A DNA stretch of 63,682 nucleotides from assembly GCF_017813245.1 (NCBI RefSeq), contig NZ_JAGIQL010000017.1, positions 1 to 63,682 on the forward strand. Direction: 5' to 3'. The translations under genes were made by a program, and so were the position numbers. The DNA comes from Streptomyces montanisoli. Lineage in GTDB: Bacteria > Actinomycetota > Actinomycetes > Streptomycetales > Streptomycetaceae. Positions 25,335 to 32,352 of this stretch are shown in pieces. Positions within the stretch are counted from its first letter, which is position 1, and the number at the start of each line of letters is the position of its first letter. The notes under the pieces were generated by a model. That model searched no databases. It had not been told where the DNA came from and was given only the letters and a program-made list of their open reading frames with translations.

Positions 25335-26297
25335 ATGGGGCCCCGTAACCGCATCGACGTACACGCCCACTACCTGGGCGGCACCGTCGAGTCCCTGTTC
25401 AGATCCGGCTTCACCCTGGCGGGTGGCTACAAGATCGCCGTGCGCTGGACGCCCGAGGCCGCTCTCGCCTTCATGGACCGCCACGAGATCGCCGCCCAGA
25501 TCCTCTCCGCCCCCTGGCCGTTCGCGGGCCGCCCCGACGACCCGGCCTTCGCGACCCGTTTCTGCCGCGGCGTCAACCGCGAGTACGCCGAACTCATCGC
25601 GAAGCATCCCGGCCGGTTCGGGGGATTCACGGCTGTCCCGCTGGACGATCCCGAGACCATGCTGGCCGAGATCGCCTACGGGCTCGACCAGTTGGGGCTC
25701 GATGGAGTGGTGCTGACCTCGAACAGTCTCGGCCACTACTTCGGCGACCCCTTCTACGAGCCGGTGCTGGCCGATCTCAACGAGCGCCGGGTGCCCGTGT
25801 TCCTCCACCCGACGGACTGCCCGCACGTGGACGTGCTCGGGCTCGGGCGCCCCAGTTCCGTCTGCGAATACCCCTTCGACACCGCGCGCAACATCGTCAA
25901 CGCCCTGTACACCGGCGTGTTCCAGCGCTATCCGGACCTGAAGCTGATCCTCGCCCACTGCGGTGGCGGCCTGCCCACCCTGGGCGGCCGCGTCGCCGAG
26001 CACACGACCATGGGCATGGGACCGGGAGACGCCGGCATCGATCCCCAGCACGTGGCCCACGTCCTGCACCGCCTGTACTACGACACCGCCCTGGCCGGCA
26101 CGGCCCACTCCCTGCTGCCGACGCTGCAGGTCACCGATGCCGACCACGTGTTGTTCGGGACCGACTGGCCGGCGGCCCCTGAGGCGACCGTGGACCGCAA
26201 CAACACCGGCCTCCTGGATTTCGAAGGCTTCAGCGGGGACCAACTCGCGTCAGTCGAACGGCACAACGCCGCGCGGCTCTTTCCCCGCCTCGCCTGA
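25335..26297 (+). CDS. Amidohydrolase-2 family protein (ACMSD/decarboxylase-like)
   Basis: This 320-residue TIM-barrel protein has RIDVHAHYLGG (HxH metal motif), VFLHPTDCPH, LILAHCGGGLP and the late catalytic Asp in LFGTDWPAAPE. It is a paralogue of the proteins at 21731 and 34778. The start is set at ATG 25335, preceded by GTGAGG. An upstream ATG at 25305 lies inside the conserved promoter element, whose second copy has no start there. It is first in a plus-strand series with the Tat-exported amidohydrolase (55 bases downstream). A decarboxylation or hydrolysis step on a ring-cleavage product or carboxylated aromatic is plausible but unproven. Confidence 0.84.
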   Translation: MGPRNRIDVHAHYLGGTVESLFRSGFTLAGGYKIAVRWTPEAALAFMDRHEIAAQILSAPWPFAGRPDDPAFATRFCRGVNREYAELIAKHPGRFGGFTAVPLDDPETMLAEIAYGLDQLGLDGVVLTSNSLGHYFGDPFYEPVLADLNERRVPVFLHPTDCPHVDVLGLGRPSSVCEYPFDTARNIVNALYTGVFQRYPDLKLILAHCGGGLPTLGGRVAEHTTMGMGPGDAGIDPQHVAHVLHRLYYDTALAGTAHSLLPTLQVTDADHVLFGTDWPAAPEATVDRNNTGLLDFEGFSGDQLASVERHNAARLFPRLA

Positions 26298-26352
26298 GGC
26301 GATCAAGTCCGGCCCGACGAAGACAACAGATCCGAGAAGGGAAACGGCACAC

Positions 26353-27549
26353 ATGGACAACAGAGAGTGGACCAGACGCGGCCTCCTCAAGGCGACCGCG
26401 GCGGGCGCCGCGCTGGCCTCCGTTCCGGCCGCGCTGGGGGCCCCGGGGACGGCCGCGGCGGCCGAACGCACCACCGGCGGGAGACCGGAAAGGGTCGCGC
26501 TCACCAACGTGCGGGTCTTCGACGGACGGGCACTCAGCGCGCCTCGTACCGTGGTGATCGACGGTGGTGTGATCGGGCTCAGCCCCTTTGGCGCTCGGAC
26601 GATCGACGGCAAGGGCGCGACGCTGCTGCCCGGTCTCATCGACGCCCATGTCCACCTGGAGGATGTCGGCACACTGGAGCAGCTGACCGGCTACGGGGTG
26701 ACCACCGCGCTGGACATGGCCTGCTGGCCGCCTTCCCTGGTCGACTCCCTGCGCCACCGGCCGGGGCTCACGGACATACGCAGCGCCGGTGTCCCCGCCA
26801 CCGCCCCCGGCAGCACGGAGAGCATGCTTCCCGGCTTCCCCCAGTCCGATCTCGTCGACAACCCCGCGCAGGCGCCGGGGTTCGTCGCCGCCCGGGTCGC
26901 CGAGGGGTCGGACTACATCAAGATCATCGTGGATGTCCCCGGCGGCCTCGACCAGGCCACGATCAATGCGCTGTCCGCCGTGGCGCATGCGTACGGAAAG
27001 CTGGCGAACGCCCACACCGTCACGTCCGCCGCCGTGGACGAGGCGCTGCTCGCGGGCGTCGACGTGATCCACCACGTACCGCTGGACACGGCGGTGACCT
27101 CCGCCGTGGCCGCCCGGTACGCCGCAGGACGGCGCGTCTCCGTCCCCACGCTCACCGTGATGGAAGGGTTCGGCGCCCTGGGCATACCCGGTCTGAGCTA
27201 TGCCGCGGCGCGCGACAGTGTGATCGCGCTCCACAAGGCGGGCGTCCGCATCCTCGCCGGGACGGACTCCAACCGCAAGCAGGGCATCCCGGTGCAACCC
27301 GCGTTCGGCGCCGGCCTCCACCACGAACTCGAACTTCTCGTGGCGGCCGGCCTCAGCACGGTCGACGCCCTGCGCGCGACAACCGTGTTGCCGGCCCAGA
27401 CATTCGGTCTCCACGACCGCGGGGTCATCAGCCCCGGCCGCCGGGCCGACCTCGTGCTCGTCGACGGCGACCCGGTCTCGGACATCCGCACGACGCGGAA
27501 CATCCAGCGCGTGTGGGCCGGCGGCATCGAGTACGCGCCAGTGGCCTGA
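26353..27549 (+). CDS. Tat-exported amidohydrolase, imidazolonepropionase-like
   Basis: The N-terminus is a twin-arginine signal (TRRGLLKATAAGAALASVPA, with AAAAE at the likely cleavage region near residue 38). The rest is a metal-dependent amidohydrolase with LIDAHVHL, SDYIKIIVD, NAHTVTS, VIHHVP, ILAGTDSN and VLVDGDPVSDI. It is a clear paralogue of the cytosolic protein at 20651. Export in folded form fits a metalloenzyme acting outside the membrane, perhaps releasing the substrate that is then taken up. The ATG at 26353 is preceded by GAGAAGGG. A hairpin terminator after the stop (27578-27610) separates it from the FAH gene. Confidence 0.86.
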   Translation: MDNREWTRRGLLKATAAGAALASVPAALGAPGTAAAAERTTGGRPERVALTNVRVFDGRALSAPRTVVIDGGVIGLSPFGARTIDGKGATLLPGLIDAHVHLEDVGTLEQLTGYGVTTALDMACWPPSLVDSLRHRPGLTDIRSAGVPATAPGSTESMLPGFPQSDLVDNPAQAPGFVAARVAEGSDYIKIIVDVPGGLDQATINALSAVAHAYGKLANAHTVTSAAVDEALLAGVDVIHHVPLDTAVTSAVAARYAAGRRVSVPTLTVMEGFGALGIPGLSYAAARDSVIALHKAGVRILAGTDSNRKQGIPVQPAFGAGLHHELELLVAAGLSTVDALRATTVLPAQTFGLHDRGVISPGRRADLVLVDGDPVSDIRTTRNIQRVWAGGIEYAPVA

Positions 27550-27577
27550 GGCCGGACCTCCGCCCGGCATGCGCGCC

Positions 27578-27610
27578 GGGGCGCCACCACTCACACCGTG
27601 GAGGCGCCCC
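27578..27610 (+). terminator. Hairpin between amidohydrolase and FAH-family gene
   Basis: Stem GGGGCGCC (27578-27585) with GGCGCCCC (27603-27610), one A-A mismatch, then CCAC with GTGG and a seven-base loop. It lies 28 bases after the stop. Confidence 0.7.
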
Positions 27611-27675
27611 AGTGCGCCACATATTCATCATCCCCTATTTCGACCGCCCTCTGCCCCCACTTCGGGAGTCACATC

Positions 27676-28518
27676 GTGCGTATCGCCAACCTCTCCGGCC
27701 GCCTGGTCCTGATCCGTGACGGCCTGGCCGTCGACGTCGAACGGGCGAGTGACGGCGGCTTCACCGCCGAGCCGCAGGCCGTCTACGAGCGGTGGGAGGA
27801 GTTCCGCGCCTGGGCCGGCCGTGCGGATCTGCCCATGGGCACGGCGTTCGAGCCTGCCGATCTGGGCTCCCCCGCCCCGGCGCCGAGGCAGATCCTGGCG
27901 GTCGGCCTCAACTACCGTGACCACGCGGCCGAGTCCGGGTTCTCGGAACCCGACGGGCTGCCGCCGGTGTTCACCAAGTTCGCCACGAGCATCAGCGGAC
28001 CGGTCACCGAGGTGACACTGCCTGCGGGCGGCCACACCGACTGGGAGGTCGAGCTCGTGGCTGTCATCGGCCGCCGCGCCGAAGGCGTCCTGGAGGCGGA
28101 TGCCTGGAGTCACGTCGCCGGTCTGGCCGCCGGGCAGGACATCTCCGAGCGTGTGGCACAACTGGCCGGTCCAGCGCCTCAGTTCAGTCTCGGTAAGTCC
28201 CTTCCCGGGTTCGCCCCGATCGGCCCCTGGCTCGTCACGCCTGACGAGTTCGACAACCCCGACGACCTGGAGCTGCGCTGCTCGGTCAACGGGGAGGAGA
28301 TGCAGAAGGGCCACACTCGGGACCTGATCTTCTCCGTGCCGGCGCTGATCGCCCGCCTGTCCGCGCTACTGCCGCTGCTCCCCGGTGACGTGCTCTTCAC
28401 CGGCACCCCGGCCGGTGTGGGAATGGGCCGCGACCCGCAGCGCTGGCTGGCCCCGGGGGACGAACTGGTCAGCGCGATCGAGGGCATCGGCGAGCTGCGC
28501 CAGACCTTCGTCGCCTGA
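27676..28518 (+). CDS. Fumarylacetoacetate hydrolase-family protein
   Basis: This 280-residue FAH-superfamily protein has QILAVGLNYRDHAAESG, the metal-binding acidic pair in DWEVELVAVIGR, and the C-terminal GDVLFTGTPAGVGMGRDPQ signature. Members act as fumarylpyruvate hydrolases, 2-oxo-hept-3-ene-dioate hydratases, 4-oxalocrotonate decarboxylases or acylpyruvases, all on products after aromatic ring cleavage. The start is GTG 27676, with GGGAG eight bases upstream; the frame extending to 27598 overlaps the terminator. It is followed 33 bases later by the extradiol dioxygenase, so these form the core of the meta-cleavage branch. The exact reaction (hydratase, decarboxylase or hydrolase) cannot be decided. 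Confidence 0.87.
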   Translation: MRIANLSGRLVLIRDGLAVDVERASDGGFTAEPQAVYERWEEFRAWAGRADLPMGTAFEPADLGSPAPAPRQILAVGLNYRDHAAESGFSEPDGLPPVFTKFATSISGPVTEVTLPAGGHTDWEVELVAVIGRRAEGVLEADAWSHVAGLAAGQDISERVAQLAGPAPQFSLGKSLPGFAPIGPWLVTPDEFDNPDDLELRCSVNGEEMQKGHTRDLIFSVPALIARLSALLPLLPGDVLFTGTPAGVGMGRDPQRWLAPGDELVSAIEGIGELRQTFVA

Positions 28519-28551
28519 GCCCCCGGCCCCGATGGACGAAGGAGTTCCCCC

Positions 28552-29478
28552 ATGGCACTGCACCGTCTGACCTCCATCACCATGGGGGTCCCCAACGTCG
28601 CGGAGACGGCCGCCTACTACGCCGACTTCGGCCTCACCCCGGACCGCGACGGCTGGTTCACCACGCGCGACGCCGGACGCCAACTGCGCATCGTCCACGA
28701 ACCGAACCGCCGCCTCGTCGAGTTGTGCGTAGGCGTGGACACGGCCGACGACCTCGCGTCGGCCGCTGCCCGGTTGAAGCGGCTCGGCGTCGCGAGCACC
28801 TTCGACGCGAGCACACTGACCGCATATGACCAGGCGACAGCCGTGCGCGCCGTCCTGCGGGTCAGCCCCCGTCTCACGCAGGCACCCGTCGCGGCCACCG
28901 TCTACAACGGACCCGGCCGCGCGGAGCGCACCGGTTCGCGTGCCCCGGGCGTCCTGCGCACGGGGAGGGTTCGTCCCCGCAAGCTCGGGCACGCCGTCGT
29001 CGGCACCACCGACTTCGACGCCACGACCGCCTTCTTCCGTGACGGGCTCGGCTTCAGGCCGTCCGACTACATCAAGGACCACGGGGCGTTCCTTCGCTGT
29101 TCCACGGACCACCACAACATCCTCGTGCTGGCCGCGCCGGTCACCTTCCTGCACCACTCCTCCTGGCAGGTCGACGACATCGACGAGGTCGGCCGCGGCG
29201 CCGCGGCCATGCTGGAGGACAACCCCGAGCGTCACGTCTGGGGCCTGGGCCGCCACCACGCCGGTTCCAACTTCTTCTGGTACCTCAAAGACCCGGCGGG
29301 CAACTTCAGCGAGTACTACTCCGACATGGACTGCGTCGTCGACGACCAGCTCTGGACGCCGGAGGTCCTGGAAGGCGCCAAGGGCCTGTTCAACTGGGGG
29401 CCGCCGCCTCCGCCGTCGTTCCTCGCCCCGGACGATCTCGCCGCCCTGATGACCGGCACCCACAGCCCGGCGACGTAG
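28552..29478 (+). CDS. Extradiol ring-cleavage dioxygenase (type I, VOC fold)
   Basis: This 308-residue two-domain vicinal-oxygen-chelate protein resembles catechol 2,3- or 2,3-dihydroxybiphenyl dioxygenases. The 2-His-1-carboxylate metal site is visible in the C-terminal domain: His in KLGHAVVGT, His in FLHHSSWQVDD, Glu in NFSEYYSDMD. The N-terminal domain (TSITMGVPNVAETAAYYADF) lacks these ligands, as is usual. It should open a catechol-type ring next to the diol (meta cleavage), using the product of a flavoprotein hydroxylase. GAAGGAG precedes ATG 28552. It ends at a strong bidirectional terminator shared with the HIT gene. Confidence 0.86.
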   Translation: MALHRLTSITMGVPNVAETAAYYADFGLTPDRDGWFTTRDAGRQLRIVHEPNRRLVELCVGVDTADDLASAAARLKRLGVASTFDASTLTAYDQATAVRAVLRVSPRLTQAPVAATVYNGPGRAERTGSRAPGVLRTGRVRPRKLGHAVVGTTDFDATTAFFRDGLGFRPSDYIKDHGAFLRCSTDHHNILVLAAPVTFLHHSSWQVDDIDEVGRGAAAMLEDNPERHVWGLGRHHAGSNFFWYLKDPAGNFSEYYSDMDCVVDDQLWTPEVLEGAKGLFNWGPPPPPSFLAPDDLAALMTGTHSPAT

Positions 29479-29495
29479 CACGGGCACGGCACAGC

Positions 29496-29526
29496 GGCGC
29501 CCGGGCCTCCACACGGCCCGGGCGCC
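29496..29526. terminator. Bidirectional terminator
   Basis: Perfect 12-bp stem (29496-29507 with 29515-29526) and a seven-base loop between the convergent dioxygenase and HIT-family genes. Confidence 0.85.
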
Positions 29527-29567
29527 TTCGCGCGCCGCCGCCCCCGGGTGCTGTGCCCTGCAGGCGG

Positions 29568-30035
29568 TCAGCCGGCGCCGGCCGATGCCGCGTCGGCCAC
29601 GGGAGGTTCGGCCGTCATGGCGGCGTAGGCGTCCCGTACGGCCGGTACGAGTGCCCTCGCGCGCTCGACGTCGGTCCTCTCCGCCCTGAGTTTGAGGATG
29701 TCCCCTGCGCGGCGATCGGCGGGCAGGTCCGCGGTGCGAGCCGCGATCAGCACGTGGAAGTGCCGGTAGTTCTCACCGAACATGAGCATGTACGTGGCCT
29801 CGGCCCCGGTCGCCGCGGTGACCGCGGCGACCATGTCACGGGCCCGCCGTCCGAACGTCTCCTGCTCCGGTACGTCCAGCCCGGTGATCAGCTCCGCATG
29901 GCGCCTGGCGCGCAGGAAGAACCATCCGGGTACCTCGTATCCCGGGGCGACCTCCGCGGCCCAGAGCGCGTCGCGCAAGACCACAACGGACTCGTCGGCC
30001 TCATCGAGTTCACAGATCAGGCAATTCGGTTCCAT
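29568..30035 (-). CDS. HIT-family protein (histidine triad nucleotide hydrolase-like)
   Basis: The protein is 155 residues if started at ATG 30035, which begins with a zinc-type CLIC pair (PNCLICELDE). The histidine triad appears as RHFHVLIAAR, a loose HxHxx form where the last His is not obvious. HIT enzymes cleave nucleoside phosphoramidates or dinucleotides. The family is not usual in aromatic pathways, but the gene sits inside the island, 69 bases downstream of the VOC gene on the same strand. The Shine-Dalgarno is weak. An upstream extension to 30080 is possible but unlikely. Confidence 0.7.
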   Translation of the reverse strand: MEPNCLICELDEADESVVVLRDALWAAEVAPGYEVPGWFFLRARRHAELITGLDVPEQETFGRRARDMVAAVTAATGAEATYMLMFGENYRHFHVLIAARTADLPADRRAGDILKLRAERTDVERARALVPAVRDAYAAMTAEPPVADAASAGAG

Positions 30036-30104
30036 GCCAACACTCTTCTGGTAGGTGCGGGTGGGGTCGGACGAACGCACGCGGCGTGACGCGCCCCCTT
30101 GCTG

Positions 30105-30680
30105 TCAGGCTCCGCCGCCCATGAGCACGGGCATCGGGTCGGGCAGATCGGCCCCGAGCGCCCACGCGCGGTCGGAGAGCTCCTCCACCGTCGCGCCGCC
30201 GCGTCGTGCCTCGAGAAGGGCCTCGGGATCGAAGGCGGGGCCGACGGAGTCGGCCGCGTACTCGGGGCCCTTCATGTAGGCGGTGGCGTCGTCCGGCTCC
30301 GCGAACCGGTCGATCTGCAACTCGACCATGTTGCCGTCAGGATCGCGGTAGTACATCGAGGTGGTCACACCGTGCGCGATGCACACCGCCGGCCTGACAC
30401 CCTGGTCGCGCAGGAGAACGTAGCGTTCGAGCAGGTCGTCGACGGACTCGAAGGTGTACGCGACGTGGTGCATCGCGGCCGTGCCGGGCGCCTTGCGGCT
30501 GAGCGGTACGGGCGGATGGATCAGAGCCACCCTGTGGTGCTCCTCGTCGAACGTGACGAACGACAGCGCATCGTCCTGGTAGACGACGTGGCCGTCGAGG
30601 ACGGTGCAGTACCAGTCGCGCATCTCCTGCGGCTGACCTGTCTGGAATACGACGTGGGCGAACTTGGGACTCGCTGGCAT
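30105..30680 (-). CDS. VOC-family protein (glyoxalase/dioxygenase superfamily)
   Basis: This 191-residue protein has one clear VOC module: FAHVVFQTGQPQEMRDWY (His), MHHVAYTFES (His) and DPDGNMVELQIDRF (Glu). These give a metal site like single-domain dioxygenases or isomerases. A helical tail of about 60 residues follows and ends LPDPMPVLMGGGA. ATG 30680 has AGGGAG upstream; the frame extending to 30737 is non-coding. It is first of a two-gene minus-strand unit with HIT. Its promoter region is rich in palindromes (30734-30758). It may be a second ring-cleavage or isomerisation enzyme of the pathway; the reaction is unknown. Confidence 0.8.
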   Translation of the reverse strand: MPASPKFAHVVFQTGQPQEMRDWYCTVLDGHVVYQDDALSFVTFDEEHHRVALIHPPVPLSRKAPGTAAMHHVAYTFESVDDLLERYVLLRDQGVRPAVCIAHGVTTSMYYRDPDGNMVELQIDRFAEPDDATAYMKGPEYAADSVGPAFDPEALLEARRGGATVEELSDRAWALGADLPDPMPVLMGGGA

Positions 30681-30733
30681 GGCGGATCTCCCTGGACTGT
30701 GACGTCGGGTTTCACGTTCGAGAGCCTGCTCTC

Positions 30734-30758
30734 TCACGGTAGCCGTGATATGTGATAA
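30734..30758. promoter_or_regulatory. Palindrome cluster upstream of the VOC gene, candidate GntR operator
   Basis: TCACGG-N3-CCGTGA (30734-30748) is a perfect inverted repeat, overlapped by a direct repeat GTGATA (30745-30750) and GTGATAA (30752-30758). GTTATCA motifs also occur near the Lrp gene (31551-31557, 32111-32119). A further GAGAGC-N2-GCTCTC lies at 30720-30733. FCD-type GntR proteins often bind TATCAC-like sites. Confidence 0.45.
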
Positions 30759-30811
30759 CAGAAAGGCTCTGGGAGGAGCTTGTTGCGAGCCGACGGACCG
30801 CGCGGGGCCGG

Positions 30812-31501
30812 TCAGTCGACGACGGCCGCGATGCCCTGCTGGGCGATCCGTTCGTTGGTGTCGAGGTGCACAAGGAGCGCGTGCGCCGCGCGGCCGGCGT
30901 CGCGTTGGGCCACCGCGGCGAGGAGATCCGCGTGCGCGGCTTCCCGTCGCCGCGGCTCGTCGGGGTCGCTGTCGCGACCGCCGAAGGCGAGCCGGACATA
31001 GCGCTCGGCCGCGTGCCAGAGCATGCCGAGGGTGCGCAGGTCCCAGTCGGTGGCGGCGGGACGCAGCAGGTCCAGGTGGAACTCGTGGTGGGCTTCGTAG
31101 ATCTCGTCGAGCCCCAGGCTCACGTCGCCGAACACGGCGAGATGGCCCGCGAGCCGGTCGTGGTCGCGATCGGTGAGGAGCAGGCAGGCCCGCCCCACGA
31201 GTTCCGGTTCGATCTGCCTGCGCAGGCGGTAGATCGCACGCAGGTCGTCATGGCTGAGCGGGGCGACCGCGGCGCTCTTGCCGCGTGCGGTGACGACCAG
31301 TCCCTGGCCCTCCAGATGCCGAAGGGCCTCCCGTACGGGAATGATGCTGACGCCGAGGCGCCCGGCGATCTCACGGAGGGAGAACTCCTGGCCCGGCCGC
31401 AGATCGCCGGCGAGGATGGAGCGACGGATCTCCTTGGTCACCTGCTCGACCACGGAAAGGGTCTGCACGCGCCGTACGCCGGTCGTGCTCGCCTCAGCCA
31501 C
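30812..31501 (-). CDS. GntR-family regulator, FCD (FadR) type
   Basis: This 229-residue protein has the GntR winged helix (about 18-80; PGQEFSLREIAGRLGVS, then IPVREALRHLEGQGLV) and an all-helical FCD ligand domain (about 90-225) with likely metal-binding His and Asp residues (EAHHEFHLDLL, LWHAAERYVR). FCD regulators commonly respond to organic acids of catabolic pathways. The start is GTG 31501, with GGGAGG six bases upstream. It lies downstream of the Lrp gene on the same strand (53 bases) and upstream of the VOC gene, the likely target. Confidence 0.87.
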   Translation of the reverse strand: MAEASTTGVRRVQTLSVVEQVTKEIRRSILAGDLRPGQEFSLREIAGRLGVSIIPVREALRHLEGQGLVVTARGKSAAVAPLSHDDLRAIYRLRRQIEPELVGRACLLLTDRDHDRLAGHLAVFGDVSLGLDEIYEAHHEFHLDLLRPAATDWDLRTLGMLWHAAERYVRLAFGGRDSDPDEPRRREAAHADLLAAVAQRDAGRAAHALLVHLDTNERIAQQGIAAVVD

Positions 31502-31554
31502 TCCGGCCCTCCCTCACGGCAACCCGCGCCAGCCTCACCGAAGAGCCGACGTTA

Positions 31555-32061
31555 TCAGGCATGTCGCTCCCGCGTCCCGGTTCTCGCGTCGGCGACCCGC
31601 TGGAGCAGCGGGGTCACGCGGTAGCCGACCAGCCGGCGCATGACGAGGGCCGTATGGGTCCGTTCCACCCCGGGGTTGCCGAGTATCCGTCCCGCGATCC
31701 GGTACAGGTCCTCGGCGTCGGCCGCCACCACGTGCACCAGCAGGTCGCTCTCGCCGCTCAGGCCGTACACCTGGAGGACCTCGGGGACGGCGGAGAGCGC
31801 GGCGGCGACCTCGTCGAGCAGGCGCTGGACGACGCGGGTGGTCACGAAGGCGGTCAGCGGGCAGCCGAGTGCCGCCGGGCTGATCCGTCGCTCGAAGGAG
31901 CGGACGGCGCCGGTGCGGTCCAGCGCGGTGAGCCGGGACTGGACGGAGTTGCGGCTCAGGCCCGCACGGTCGGCGAGGGCGACGGCGGTGGCGCGGGGAT
32001 GCTCGGCCAGGGCGAGCAGGAGCTTGGCATCGGTCTGGTTGACGCGCAGTGGATGATTCAC
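31555..32061 (-). CDS. Lrp/AsnC-family regulator
   Basis: This is about 168 residues with an AsnC-type HTH (DAKLLLALAEHPRATAVALA, then AGLSRNSVQSRLTAL) and an RAM/effector domain (VPEVLQVYGLSGESDLLVHVV). The GTG at 32061 with GGGAAGG upstream is preferred over GTG 32103. The family controls amino-acid and 2-oxo-acid metabolism. It is divergent from the pyruvate-dehydrogenase-E1-like gene at 32353 (291-base gap), the probable target. A TGTTATCAC motif lies at 32111-32119 in the shared upstream region. Confidence 0.85.
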   Translation of the reverse strand: MNHPLRVNQTDAKLLLALAEHPRATAVALADRAGLSRNSVQSRLTALDRTGAVRSFERRISPAALGCPLTAFVTTRVVQRLLDEVAAALSAVPEVLQVYGLSGESDLLVHVVAADAEDLYRIAGRILGNPGVERTHTALVMRRLVGYRVTPLLQRVADARTGTRERHA

Positions 32062-32352
32062 GATGAACACCTTCCCGGGGGCGGGGACCGGAGTTTTGGT
32101 CACTGTGCACTGTTATCACGCCGCCTCTTGCGCACGTTCCGGCCGGATGGTGTGCTGCACGGCAACGGCTGCTCCCGCGGTGGGTCCCTCGGCCGCGCTC
32201 CGGGCACGGCCACGGGCTCGCCCGCACATCCCAGGACCTCGCCGCGGGGAGTGGTGTCCCTGCCGCGTCGCGTACGGCGCGCTTCTCCCTCTCGCTCGCC
32301 GACCACTCGACTCGTCCGGTCGGGCACAGGTCGCCAGGAGGTCCGTCACGCC

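Noticed and set aside
31561..32352. Long 5' extension of the E1-like gene
   Set aside because: It is antisense to the Lrp gene; the ATG at 32353 has AGGAGG and begins the conserved N-terminus.
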